Shown here: piece by piece, positions 1-10,600 of the stretch
Position numbering within the stretch: the stretch's first letter is position 1
Layout of the letters: each line of letters starts with the position of its first letter
From: Pseudomonas benzenivorans
Lineage (GTDB): Bacteria; Pseudomonadota; Gammaproteobacteria; Pseudomonadales; Pseudomonadaceae
Reading direction: 5' to 3'
Length of the DNA: 64,000 bases
Assembly (NCBI RefSeq): GCF_024397895.1
Contig: NZ_CP073346.1
Location: forward strand, 3,410,001 to 3,474,000
Notes under the pieces: generated by a model
Told to the model about the DNA's origin: nothing
What the model saw: the letters and a program-made list of their open reading frames with translations, nothing else
Databases searched by the model: none
Translations under genes and position numbers: made by a program

Positions 1-247
1 AGACCGTCTGCAGGAACTTGCCGTAGCTCAGGGTGACGGCTTCGGCATCGCCCTGCGCGGCCTGGAGCACGATGGCCAGGTCGGTGAAGTCCACCCCGCC
101 GATCACCACGCCGAGCGGCGGCATCACCAGGTCGGCGACGAAGGAGGAGACGATCTTGCTGAAGGCGGCGCCGATGATGATGCCCACCGCCATGTCGACC
201 ACATTACCCTTGACCGCGAACGCCTTGAACTCGCTGAGTATGCTCAT
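1..247 (-). CDS. mscL: Large-conductance mechanosensitive channel MscL (N-terminal part, runs off the window)
   Basis: MscL is the homopentameric inner-membrane channel that opens under high membrane tension and releases solutes during osmotic downshock. The start codon is at 247-245 and about 82 codons are visible; the C-terminal part lies before position 1. The protein begins with the amphipathic N-terminal helix ([15 protein letters not shown]) and continues into the glycine- and alanine-rich pore-lining first transmembrane helix ([18 protein letters not shown]), both diagnostic of the family. The visible end is in the periplasmic loop before TM2. It is the last gene on this side of a block syntenic with PAO1 PA4614-PA4609. 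Confidence 0.95.
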   Translation of the reverse strand, partial: MSILSEFKAFAVKGNVVDMAVGIIIGAAFSKIVSSFVADLVMPPLGVVIGGVDFTDLAIVLQAAQGDAEAVTLSYGKFLQTV

Positions 248-315
248 GTTTCTACCCGTTGCCGGTTGCTGATGGGCTGAGTCTAGCCGGCGGTCGCGGG
301 GTTGCCGCTCAGCGA

Positions 316-665
316 TCAGTCGGCGAAGTCGATCTCCGGCAGGGACTCGAAGGCGGGTCTGGCGAACAGCTAGCCCTGCAACAGCTCCCCGTCTCGCGCA
401 GGGTGTTCAGCTCGCCCTGAGTCTCGATGCCTTGTGCGATGATCCGGATGTCCAGCTTGCGGCACATCTGCAGCGCAGCCTCGATGAGGATCTGCCTTAC
501 CGAGGCCCCCTCGGCGCCGCGCACCAGGGCTTCATGGGCGAAGACCTGCCGGGTGTTCAGTGGAAGGCCATGCTGATGGCGAAATCCGGCCCCTTGCCGT
601 CGCAGCAGGCCGAACAGCCTGGATTGCCGATCATGGAAGGCACTTGGGCGATAGAGGCGGACCAT
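316..665 (-). pseudogene. Decayed EAL-domain (c-di-GMP phosphodiesterase) gene
   Basis: On the minus strand, pieces of an EAL domain can be read across different frames. The order is DFAISMAF, then after a frame change LNTRQVFAHEALVRG, then [24 protein letters not shown]. After another frame change comes ELLQG, a TAG stop at 372-370, then [17 protein letters not shown] and TGA at 318-316. About 150 residues of the domain core are missing between the EALVRG strand and the C-terminal AEGIET region, and the catalytic-region motif reads AQGIET. Two frameshifts, an internal deletion and a nonsense codon exclude a working enzyme. The N-terminal pattern resembles small EAL proteins whose EAL domain begins DFxxxMAFQPI. 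Whether a BLUF or cysteine-rich sensor once preceded it cannot be decided. Confidence 0.8.
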
Positions 666-769
666 GGCAGAACAGTGGCGCCTTGTGACATCGATCGGAC
701 GCGGCAAGCGGTGCCTTCGGCGCTGAGCTAGGCTGAGGGTAAAACCGCCCCCAACCGGAGGATGCCGCC

Positions 770-1018
770 ATGCCATTGCAATATCATCCGCTCAGCCGTG
801 AGTTCCCGCAGTTTGAAAACGAAATGCGCGCCCTGCTACAGGCTGATGGACATTTCGCCCGGCTGGCCCAGGAGTACGAAGAGCTGGACAAGCGCATCTA
901 TGAGGTAGAAGACGGCCGGGTCGCCATGGACGAGATGGAGCTGCTGGGTCTCAAGATGCAACGGGTCAGCCTGAAGGACGAAGTCGCGTCGATGCTGAAG
1001 AACGGCTCCGCCAGCTGA
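770..1018 (+). CDS. YdcH-like DUF465 family protein
   Basis: This 82-residue protein has the short helical hairpin pattern of DUF465/YdcH proteins: HPLSREFPQ near the N terminus, then a charged helix (LAQEYEELDKRIYEVEDG) and a second helix containing LKMQRVSLKDEVASML. A strong ribosome-binding site (GGAGG) sits at a good distance before the ATG. Family members are small cytosolic alpha-helical proteins without an agreed biochemical role. It lies between the EAL remnant and radA, as in PAO1, where the neighbour of radA is of the same type. Length and start look normal. Confidence 0.85.
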   Translation: MPLQYHPLSREFPQFENEMRALLQADGHFARLAQEYEELDKRIYEVEDGRVAMDEMELLGLKMQRVSLKDEVASMLKNGSAS

Positions 1019-1243
1019 CTGGCGGCGCGCGGGCAGGGACCGGCTGCCAGGCGCGCCGTTGTATAGATCGACTCCTACCTCCGCTCGAGGGTTTTCCTCC
1101 CCGATGCTTTCAAGGCAACTGCCGACCTGCGCCTGCATGAGCGGTGCGCGGGTCGCGGGTTGTTGCTGCGCCAGCCGCCTGGACCGTCCCGTTCGGCCGG
1201 CGCGACAGGCTATGATGCGCGCTTTCGTCTTACGGAGTCCGTG

Positions 1244-2608
1244 ATGGCCAAGGCCAAGCGCATGTACGGCTGCACCGAGTGCGGCGCGACCTTTCCCAAG
1301 TGGGCCGGCCAGTGTGGCGAATGCGGCGCCTGGAACACCCTGGTGGAGACCCTGCTGGAGTCCACTGCCAGCACCCCCAGCGGGCGCACCGGCTGGGCCG
1401 GCCAGCAGGCGCAGATCAAGACCCTGGCCGAAGTCAGCGTCGAGGAGATGCCGCGCTTCTCCACCGCCTCGGGCGAGCTGGACCGGGTGCTCGGCGGCGG
1501 CCTGGTGGACGGCTCGGTGGTGTTGATCGGCGGCGATCCCGGCATCGGCAAGTCGACCATCCTGCTGCAGACCCTGTGCAATATCGCCACGCGCTTCCCG
1601 GCGCTCTACGTCACCGGCGAGGAGTCGCAGCAGCAGGTGGCCATGCGCGCACGGCGCCTGGGGCTGCCGGAAGACCGCCTGAAGGTGATGACCGAAACCA
1701 ACATCGAGGCGATCATCGCCACCGCTCGGCTGGAAAAACCCAAGGTGATGGTGATCGATTCGATCCAGACCATCTTCACCGAGCAGCTGCAGTCGGCGCC
1801 GGGCGGCGTCGCCCAGGTGCGCGAGAGTGCGGCGTTGCTGGTGCGCTTCGCCAAGCAGAGCGGCACGGCGATCTTCCTGGTCGGCCACGTGACCAAGGAG
1901 GGCGCCCTGGCCGGTCCGCGGGTGCTCGAGCACATGGTCGACACCGTGCTGTATTTCGAGGGCGAGTCCGACGGCCGCCTGCGCCTGCTGCGCGCGGTGA
2001 AGAACCGCTTCGGCGCGATCAACGAGCTGGGCGTGTTCGGCATGACCGACAAGGGTCTGAAGGAGGTCACCAACCCCTCGGCGATCTTCCTCACCCGCGC
2101 CCAGGAAGAGGTGCCGGGCAGCGTGGTGATGGCCACCTGGGAGGGCACCCGGCCGATGCTGGTGGAGGTGCAGGCGCTGGTCGACACGAGCCATATGGGC
2201 AACCCCCGGCGGGTCACCCTGGGCCTGGACCAGAATCGCCTGGCCATGCTGCTGGCGGTGCTGCACCGCCACGGCGGCATTCCCACCTACGACCAGGACG
2301 TGTTTCTCAACGTGGTTGGCGGGGTCAAGGTGCTGGAGACCGCCTCGGACCTGGCGTTGATGGCGGCGGTGATCTCCAGCCTGCGCAACCGGCCGCTGGC
2401 CAATGACCTGCTGGTGTTCGGCGAGGTCGGCCTGTCCGGCGAAATCCGACCTGTGCCCAGCGGCCAGGAGCGCCTGAAGGAGGCCGCCAAGCACGGCTTC
2501 AAACGCGCCATAGTGCCCAGGGGCAACGCGCCCAAGGAGGCCCCGGCGGGGCTGCGGATCATTGCGGTGACGCGCCTGGAGCAGGCGCTGGATGCCTTGT
2601 TCGAGTAG
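1244..2608 (+). CDS. radA: DNA repair protein RadA
   Basis: RadA is a RecA-like DnaB-type motor that processes recombination intermediates and extends branch migration. The 454-residue protein starts MAKAKRMYGCTECG; the reading frame is open further upstream, but this ATG directly precedes the conserved N terminus. Visible domains are a C4 zinc finger (CTEC..CGEC) near residues 10-30, a Walker A motif GGDPGIGKST near residue 95, the RadA-specific KNRFG motif, and a C-terminal Lon-protease-like domain (GEVGLSGEIRPVPSGQERL). It is transcribed alone; mapZ on the opposite strand converges on its end with 47 bases between stops. Confidence 0.96.
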   Translation: MAKAKRMYGCTECGATFPKWAGQCGECGAWNTLVETLLESTASTPSGRTGWAGQQAQIKTLAEVSVEEMPRFSTASGELDRVLGGGLVDGSVVLIGGDPGIGKSTILLQTLCNIATRFPALYVTGEESQQQVAMRARRLGLPEDRLKVMTETNIEAIIATARLEKPKVMVIDSIQTIFTEQLQSAPGGVAQVRESAALLVRFAKQSGTAIFLVGHVTKEGALAGPRVLEHMVDTVLYFEGESDGRLRLLRAVKNRFGAINELGVFGMTDKGLKEVTNPSAIFLTRAQEEVPGSVVMATWEGTRPMLVEVQALVDTSHMGNPRRVTLGLDQNRLAMLLAVLHRHGGIPTYDQDVFLNVVGGVKVLETASDLALMAAVISSLRNRPLANDLLVFGEVGLSGEIRPVPSGQERLKEAAKHGFKRAIVPRGNAPKEAPAGLRIIAVTRLEQALDALFE

Positions 2609-2655
2609 GCGAGTGCAGGCGCGCCGCCCATGGCGGCGCGATTGCCAGGCCCTGG

Positions 2656-3024
2656 CTAGTCGCTGCCGAGCGCGGCCAGTTCCCGTTCCAGCAGGGCTTC
2701 GTCGCCGAGGTTGAGTTCGACCAGGCGGCGCAGGTGGCTGATCGAGTCGAGGTCGATGTGCCGACAGCTGAAACCCAGCAGCTCATCCTGGGTGCGGGTC
2801 AGCAGCACTTCCATGCGCACGCGGATATCGCCGCCCAGATCGACCCGTGCCTCGAACGGCTGCTCGGCATCGCCGTTCCAGTCCGCCGGGCGCCGGACCA
2901 GCAGGCCCTTGAGCGACAGGTCGTGCAGTTCGACCGACCAGCGCTGAGCGCCCTGGACGATCTCGGTGGGTGCGTCGAAGGCAATGCGCTGAAAGCGCCG
3001 ACGCTCTTGGCTAGTATCACTCAT
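2656..3024 (-). CDS. mapZ: PilZ-domain c-di-GMP receptor, MapZ (PA4608) homologue
   Basis: A single-domain 122-residue PilZ protein. It has the N-terminal c-di-GMP-binding arginine motif ([11 protein letters not shown], the RxxxR box) and the second part of the site (a D-x-S-x-x-G-like [11 protein letters not shown]). The C-terminal stretch [21 protein letters not shown] matches what I remember of P. aeruginosa PA4608/MapZ. MapZ binds c-di-GMP and then inhibits the chemotaxis methyltransferase CheR1, changing flagellar switching. Position next to radA is as in PAO1. That the same CheR interaction holds here is inferred from homology and synteny, not shown. Two other c-di-GMP genes lie within 13 kb. 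Confidence 0.88.
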   Translation of the reverse strand: MSDTSQERRRFQRIAFDAPTEIVQGAQRWSVELHDLSLKGLLVRRPADWNGDAEQPFEARVDLGGDIRVRMEVLLTRTQDELLGFSCRHIDLDSISHLRRLVELNLGDEALLERELAALGSD

Positions 3025-3125
3025 CTACAGACTCCCGGACGGTTGCGTCCACTATAGCCAAGGCCGTCGCGACTGGCTCGGCATTCTTGCCGGGCGCCGG
3101 GCATCGGTGCCGATTCGCGACCATG

Positions 3126-3150
3126 AAAAAGCCCGCCGATTGGCGGGCTT
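3126..3150 (-). terminator. Intrinsic terminator of glyA
   Basis: On the minus strand a perfect GC-rich stem (AAGCCCGCC with GGCGGGCTT, four-base loop) at 3129-3150 is followed by a run of T (3130-3126). It begins 19 bases after the glyA stop codon. Confidence 0.85.
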
Positions 3151-3168
3151 CCGTGTTCCTGGCGCGGC

Positions 3169-4422
3169 TTAGTTGCCGTAGACCGGGAATTTGGCGCACA
3201 ACGCCTTGACCTGCTCGCGCACCCGGCTTTCCACCGCATCGTCGCCCAGGTTGGCGAGGACCTCGCAGATCCAGCCGGCCAGCTGGCGGCACTCGCCTTC
3301 CTGGAAGCCGCGGGTGGTCACCGCCGGGGTGCCGATGCGCAGACCGGAGGTAACGAACGGCGAGCGCGGATCGTTGGGCACCGAGTTCTTGTTCACCGTG
3401 ATGAAGGCGCGACCCAGGGCGGCGTCGGCGTCCTTACCGGTGATTTCCTGCTTGATCAGGCTGAGCAGGAACAGGTGGTTCTGGGTGCCGCCGGAGACCA
3501 CGTCGTAGCCGTTCTCGATGAATACGCCGGCCATGGCCTGGGCGTTCTTCACCACCTGCTGCTGGTAGGCCTTGAACTCGGGCTGCAGGGCTTCCTTGAA
3601 GCACACCGCCTTGGCGGCGATCACGTGCTCCAGCGGGCCACCCTGGCCGCCCGGGAACACCGCCGAGTTGAGCTTCTTCTCCAGCTCTTCGTTCTTGCGC
3701 GCGATGATCAGGCCGCCGCGCGGGCCGCGCAGGGTCTTGTGGGTGGTGGTGGTGACCACGTCGGCGAAGGGCACCGGGTTCGGGTACAGGCCAGCGGCGA
3801 CCAGACCGGCGACGTGGGCCATGTCGACGAACAGGTAGGCGCCGACCTTGTCGGCGATGGCGCGGAAGCGCGGGAAATCGAGGATCTGGGAGTAGGCGGA
3901 GAAGCCGGCGATGATCATCTTCGGCTTGTGCTCGACGGCCAGGCGCTCGACCTCGTCGTAGTCGATCAGGCCATTGCCGTCGATGCCGTACTGCACGGCG
4001 TTGTACAGCTTGCCGGAGAAGCTGACGCTGGCGCCGTGGGTCAGGTGGCCGCCGTGGGCCAGGCTCATGCCCAGTACGGTGTCGCCGGCATTGAGCAGGG
4101 CCATGTACACGGCGCTGTTGGCCGAGGAGCCGGAGTGCGGCTGGACGTTGGCGTAATCGGCGCCGAACAGCTGCTTGGCACGGTCGATGGCCAGTTGCTC
4201 GACCACGTCGACGTACTCGCAACCGCCGTAATAACGCTTGCCCGGATAGCCTTCGGCGTACTTGTTGGTCAGCACCGAGCCCTGGGCTTCCATGACCGCC
4301 GGGCTGGTGTAGTTCTCCGAGGCGATCAGCTCGATGTGTTCTTCCTGGCGCTGGGCTTCCTGCTCCATCGAGGCAAACAATTCGGCGTCAAAACGAGCAA
4401 GGTTCAATTCACGGCTGAACAT
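3169..4422 (-). CDS. glyA: Serine hydroxymethyltransferase
   Basis: GlyA is a PLP enzyme converting serine and tetrahydrofolate to glycine and 5,10-methylene-THF, the main one-carbon source. The 417 residues cover the whole family: the N-terminal [19 protein letters not shown] motif, the substrate region [18 protein letters not shown], and the PLP-lysine motif [14 protein letters not shown] in the middle of the chain. The C-terminal [14 protein letters not shown] is also present. The start codon at 4422 gives the normal family N terminus ([12 protein letters not shown]). It is monocistronic, with a terminator after it and about 200 non-coding bases before it. Pseudomonads often carry more than one glyA; this is the copy that neighbours morA in PAO1. 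Confidence 0.97.
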   Translation of the reverse strand: MFSRELNLARFDAELFASMEQEAQRQEEHIELIASENYTSPAVMEAQGSVLTNKYAEGYPGKRYYGGCEYVDVVEQLAIDRAKQLFGADYANVQPHSGSSANSAVYMALLNAGDTVLGMSLAHGGHLTHGASVSFSGKLYNAVQYGIDGNGLIDYDEVERLAVEHKPKMIIAGFSAYSQILDFPRFRAIADKVGAYLFVDMAHVAGLVAAGLYPNPVPFADVVTTTTHKTLRGPRGGLIIARKNEELEKKLNSAVFPGGQGGPLEHVIAAKAVCFKEALQPEFKAYQQQVVKNAQAMAGVFIENGYDVVSGGTQNHLFLLSLIKQEITGKDADAALGRAFITVNKNSVPNDPRSPFVTSGLRIGTPAVTTRGFQEGECRQLAGWICEVLANLGDDAVESRVREQVKALCAKFPVYGN

Positions 4423-4623
4423 ATGGCAATCCCCTGAGAATCAGCTGGGCGGTTGAAAGAGGGGGCGGATTCTACCCCAACCCGGCCGGTGCGGGGCGTG
4501 AATGGCGGTCATGGGCCGCACAAGCGCGACTCATCCAGATGCGCTCGCCCTGGGGCATGCCCGCCAGTCCTCCTGGACGGGCTCCGCTTGATGATTCAGC
4601 AAGCGCAGGCAGCCCTGAGGCGG

Positions 4624-7600
4624 TCAAACACGGTTGGCTGTCTTCAGCTCGCTTGCATTGAACTGCTGAAACGCCTGGTGGATGTCTTGGCGCAATTGTT
4701 GGTCATCCCACGGTTTGGTCAGGAATTTGTAGATGGCGCCTTGGTTGATGGCTTCTGTGACGGATTTCAGGTCGGTATAGCCGGAAAGCACCATCCTGAT
4801 CGTGTGGGGGTGCAGATCTTTGACGCGACTGAGAAACTCCGTACCGCTCATCTCCGGCATCCGCTGGTCCGAGAGAATGACGCTGACATGATGTTTGGCG
4901 AGTAGCTCGAAGGCATCTCGGGCGCGAGTTGCGGTGAGGATCTTGTAGCCGTCACGCCGCAAAACTCGGACGAGGGCGCGAAGAATGTTCTCTTCATCGT
5001 CGACGAGGAGAATGGTCTGCAGGTTTTCCTCTTCGCTGGACTGGTCCATGACAGGGGCATGCACCTGCATGTGATAGTGAAGAAAGTTTTCAAGGGCCGC
5101 GAAAGGCATGGGCTTTGCGAAGTGGTAGCCTTGGAACTGGTCACAATGACTTTTTCTGAGAAAGGCCACCTGGGGCTCGTTTTCCACACCTTCGGCCACT
5201 ACTTTCAGCTTCAGATGGTGGGCCATGGAAATGATGCCGCGGGTAATGGCGGCATCGTTGCTGTCGCTGATGATCTCCCGGATGAAGGAGCGGTCAATTT
5301 TGACCTTGTCGATCGGTAGCCGCTTCAAATAACCGAGGCTGGAGTAGCCCGTGCCGAAGTCGTCAATGGCGATTCCAACGCCAAGAGCCCGCAGTTGCTG
5401 CAGGGATTCGATAGCCTGGTCGGTGTTGTTCAGCAGCACCGACTCGGTAATCTCAAGAGCCAGTTGCTCTGGGTTGAGCGCGTACTTCTCCAGGGCGGCC
5501 CTTATCGTTTCGAGGAAGTTCTTCCGCTGGAAGTGAACCGGGGAGATGTTTACCGCTACCGATAGCTTGCTCATGCCCTGGTCGGCAAGCTGGCGAATCT
5601 GTCTGCAGGCGGTATCCAGCACCCAGAGGCTGAGCGGAATGATCTGTCCGCTTTCTTCCGCAACTGGGATGAACGTCATCGGTGAGATGAATCCGCGCGT
5701 GGCGTGTTGCCAGCGGAGCAGGGCCTCCAGGCCGACTACCCTGCCACTGCGACTGTCGATTTGCGGCTGGTAGTAGAGTTCGAAATCTTCGCCTTCGATG
5801 GCCTTTTGCAGTTCGCCGCGCAGTCCGGCGCGTTCGCGAACGGCCAAGCTCAGGTCTTCGGTAAACCACAGGTAATTGTTGCGCCCTTCCTGCTTGGCCT
5901 TGTACATGGCCAGATCCGCCTGCTGGATGAGCTGCATGGGGTGTTCGATGCTGCCGTCGTTCAGGGTGATGCCGATGCTGGCGCTGGTGTGGAAGTCGGT
6001 TCCGTCGATCTGATAGGGGCGTGAAATAGCTCGAAGCATGCGCTCCGCTACCTGCACGGCGTCTTCCTTCTGAGCCAGGTCCGGTAGCAACACGACGAAT
6101 TCGTCGCCGCCCATTCTGGCCACCGTGTCACCGGCACGGACCTGCGCGCTCAGTCGCCTCGCGACCTCAATCAGGACCTGATCGCCGAAATGGTGCCCGT
6201 TGGTATCGTTGATCTGTTTGAAACCATCAAGGTCAATGAACATGACCGCAACGCTACGCTTATACCGATGGGAAAGCTGACAGCTCTGACCCAGACGGTC
6301 CTCCAGCAGGGTACGGTTGGGTAGGCCGGTGAGCACGTCATGGCTTGCATTGAAGCTGAGTTCGTCCTGGTAACGCCGCTCTTCGCTGATGTCGTTCTGG
6401 ACGCCAACGAAGTGAGTGACTTGCCCGCCTTCATCGAGAACGGGAGAGATATACAGGTCGTTCCAGAACGGCGAGCCGTCCTTGCGGTAGTTGCGTAAGA
6501 CGGCGTGCACCTCGCTGTTTCGGGCGAGGCTATGGCGAATTGCTTTGATGCCCTTCTGGCTGCTGTCGCCACGCTGAAGGAAGCGGCAGTTATGGCCAAG
6601 GATTTCGTCGGGACTATAGCCGGTGATTCGCTCGAATGCCGGATTCGCATAGATGATTGGCAGATCCTCGGCCTGCGCATCCACGATTAGTACGCCGTTG
6701 TAGCTGGACTCCAGGCTGCGCTGGAGCAGGCGTAGTTGCTTCTCTGATTCCTTGCGCTCGGTGATATCGCGCGCTGCGCAGTAGATCACGCGGTCATCGC
6801 TCAGGGTCGCGCTGAGTTGCAGCCAGTGCAGTTCCTGGTCGGCGTCCCAGACGCGAATGATCAGCTCTTCAATCGATTGCCCGAATTGCAGTTGCTGGAC
6901 TGCCGACTTGACCATGGGCCGGTCCTGCGGGTGAATCAGGTCCATGTAGGCTTTGCCGATCAGATGCTCCTCGCTGTAGCGCAGGGTGCTGGCGAATGCC
7001 GGGTTCACCTGGATGAAGTGACCCGACAGGCTGAGCATGCAGAACATTTCCAGCGACAGGTTGAAGAACTGGTTGCGCTCGCGCATGGCCTGGTCCCCCA
7101 GGCGTTGGGCGGTGACGTCATCCAGGGCGATTACCCAGCCAGCGTGCTCGGCGTTGCTGCTCAGCGGCCGGGCATCATAGAGCAGGGTCCGGCTGTCGCC
7201 GGTCTGCAGGCAGAGTTCGCCTTCGAGTGCCGGCTGATCCTGCAGGTTACAGCTGGCGGGGTCCAGAGGCAGCACGCTGTGCAGCGGCTGGCCGAGCAGC
7301 CGCTGTTCCTGTGTGCCGAGGAGCGCTTCGGCCGCCGGGTTGACGAAGGTCACAAGGCCCGCGCTATCGACCGCCAGCAGTCCTTCGGACAGGCTGTCGG
7401 TGATGGCCGAGGTGAAGGCGAGCTGGGACTTCAGGCGTTGCTCGCCGCCCTTGACCTCATTGAGCAGGCGGATGTTCTCCAGCGCGGAAACCGCCATTTG
7501 CGAGAACTGCAGGGCGATGGCGAGGTCGTCCTGATCGAAGTCATCCTGCAGCTTGTCCGAGAGCAGCAGCATGCCGATAGTGTGGCCGCCGTTGTCGAGC

Positions 7601-10600
7601 AACGGTGCCAAGAGGAGACCGCGTAGAGGCGCATGCCCGCTGTTGCCGAGCTTGCCGGCGAAACCACCCCAGTAGGGGTCGGTCTCGAGGGCGTGCTGGC
7701 TCAGGCAGATCGGTTGCTCGACTGCCATGAGCTGCCGTAGGAGTGCGGTTTCTGCCCATGGCGAGGTGCCGTGATGCCTGGGGGCGTCCTGGCTGGATAG
7801 CGAGCTGGTGACTGTCGGATGTCCGGAGTCGCCTTCCGGGGCAACCAGCATGACCTGATGAACGCCGATGACCTGGCGAATCTGGTTGACCAGGTAGTGG
7901 GACAAGGCCTCGCGCTCAAGCAAGCGCGCGCTGGCGATGGCCGCAGCGCTGAGGCCACGCAGCTGATCTGTCCGCTGCTCGGCTTCGAGTAGCGCTTGAT
8001 GCAGAGCGTCGGTCATCAGCTCGCGGCCGGTGATGTCCTTGGCGATGCCGTATACGCCGACGATCTGTCCGTCGACGATTATGGGCAGGTTGGTCACGTC
8101 CAGGTTCAGCAGCTCGCCATTGCTGTTGCGGATCCTCGTCTCGTAGCGCTGGGGGATGCCCTTGCAGGCCGAGGCAAAGTGCTGAGCCGTGCGCTCAGCG
8201 TCCTCGGCGACGACCATATCGATGAAGTGTCGGTGGGTTAGTTGTTCCTGAGCGAGCCCGGCCAGTTGCCGGGCGGCACCATTGACCTGCTGAAAGTGGC
8301 CATTGAGGTCGAAGGAAAGCACGGCATCCGGGTTGAAAGTGAACAGCGAGCGAAATCGTTGCTCGCTCTCTTGTTGCGTCTGGCGATCATGGGCGCGGGT
8401 GATGGCGATAGTGGCCAGTTGCGCGGCCGTCGCCAGGTGTTCGACCTGCTCCTGGTTCGGCGCATAGGGGCGGCGGTTATAGAGGGCAAGGGTACCCAGC
8501 ACCTTGCCCTCTCGGGTCAGCAGTGGGAATGACCAGCAGGCGTGCAGGCCGTTGGCCAGTGCCAAGTCGCGATGGTCCTCCCAGAGCGGGTCCGTTGCGA
8601 TGTCCTCGACCACCACGACTTGACGGCGGTACGCGGCCGTTCCGCAACTGCCTGCCTTGGGGCCGATGGCGGTGCCTTCGAGGGCCTGGTTGAGTGCGCT
8701 GGGAAGGTGGGGGGCTGCGCCGGTTTGCAGGTGCAGGCCGGTTTCGTCGAGTAGGAGGATGGAGCAGAGCGCTTCTGGCTCCAGAGCTTCGACCATCTGG
8801 CAGATGGAGTCGAGGATTTCTGCCTGTGGGTGATCACTGGAGATCAGGCTGAGGATGTCGCGTTGGGCCTCGGTGTAGGTTTGGCTCTGTACCAGAGCGG
8901 TAATGTCGTGCGCCACGCAGAACAGGGTTTCGTCCTGCCCTGAACCGTCCGCTGACCAAAGGATATGCAGTATTCGTCCATCAGGGTGGCGGTAGCGGTT
9001 GCGGAATCTGTGGGTTCGGCGTCCGGTGACAATTGCGGCGGTTTCTGCCTCGGTGTTCTGTCGGTCTTCGGGGAGAACCAACTCTATGTATGGCTGGCCG
9101 ATGAGTTCCTCGGCCTTGTAGCCAAACACCCGCTCGCAGGAGGGGCTGATTTCGAGGAAGCGGCCTTGCTTGTCGATGGAGCAGAGCACATCGCGCGAGA
9201 ACTGCATGATGCGGCGGTTAAGCAGCTGGAGGCTGTGTTGTTGGCTCAGGGTTGCCTGCAGTTCATGGTTGAGCTCTTGCGCGTTTTGCGTGCGATCGGC
9301 GTTCAGGCGCACGACTCGCTGGCTGAGCATCAGCAGACCGCTCAGGGACAAGCCGAACAGCAGTACCAGCGTTGGCAGGTAGGACAGCACGTTGCCGAGA
9401 TGTGGGTGATCCAGGTAGCTGATCAGTCGCCAGGCCCGATCCTCATTCACCGGGACATCGAGAGAGCCCACTTGAATGGCGAAGTGGTTCAGCGGCTCAC
9501 CGGAGGGGGCGAACAGCAGGGTATCGCCTTCATAGAGCCGTACGCCGAGGTCACTGAGATGCTGGTCGCTCAGGCTCTTCATGGTGTCGTGGATATCCAG
9601 GCTCGCGACCACCGTCAGGGCGGGCTGGTCAGGCAGGCTCAGCTGGCTGCTAATCAGTACCCTGGGTATTGATTCGGCGCCTGGCGCGACCGGGCTGATT
9701 TGCGAACCCCCGTCCTGCCTTGCGCGCTCAAGCCAGCGGCGCAGCTGGCTGTCGGAGAGAAAATGGTTGAGCCAGGAGCTCTGCTGCGGATCGCGAGCAC
9801 CCTGTAGCAGGGGGCTGAGGTCTGGGCCGAGCACGGCGATCAGTCCCAGCCCCGGGAAGTCATGCAGGTAACTGCGCACCTCCTGTTGCCAGAGATTCTC
9901 CGGGGGCAGATCGCCAAGCGACTGCCAGCGTTCGCTCATGCGCTGTATCAGTGCCAGGCGGTCCGCCTGGGTGCGGATGATGGCGCTTTGTGTCTTGGCC
10001 AGCAGCACCCGGCTTTCACGATTGACGGATTCGATGTTCTGCAGGCTCAACAGGTACCAGCCGGTGCAGCTGAGTAGGGTGCAGATAAGCCCGGCGGCCA
10101 GCGAGGGGCGGTCCAGTCTGCTTCGCGAAACGCTGGGTAGCTGCGTAAGCGCTATGATCGAAGCGCCTAGAATCACCGCAAACAGGTTGGCGACGTTGTT
10201 GGCGGCATGCCTGAGCGCCAGCCTGAAAGTGCCAAGGTCGGGGTGAAAATCGCTCAGCTGCGACGAAATCGCGAACAGGATGATCGCGGCGCCAATGGCT
10301 TGCGCCGCGCGCTTGGCCAGCAAGTTTCCCAGACTCAGGGTTATGGCCAGGGTGCCTGCCAAGGCGGCAAGGGCCATCTCGCTGCGCACTCGCATGGAGC
10401 CACTGATCCATGAGTGTCCCACTTCGGCGCCGCCGGCCAGGTGGTTGTGCGTCAGGGTATACAGGCTGGCGACCGTCAGCAGCGTGGCAAACAGCGTCAC
10501 AAAGGTGCGCAGCTGACGAATGGCGCTGAGCAGCAGGCCGCCCATCAGCATGGCGAAGACCGAGCTGTCGGGTCGCAAAACCACAGAGTGTTGGCTCAGG

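Noticed and set aside
836-2494. 552-codon open frame on the minus strand
   Set aside because: It is antisense to radA, has low-complexity His/Gln/Ala/Gly composition and no domain.
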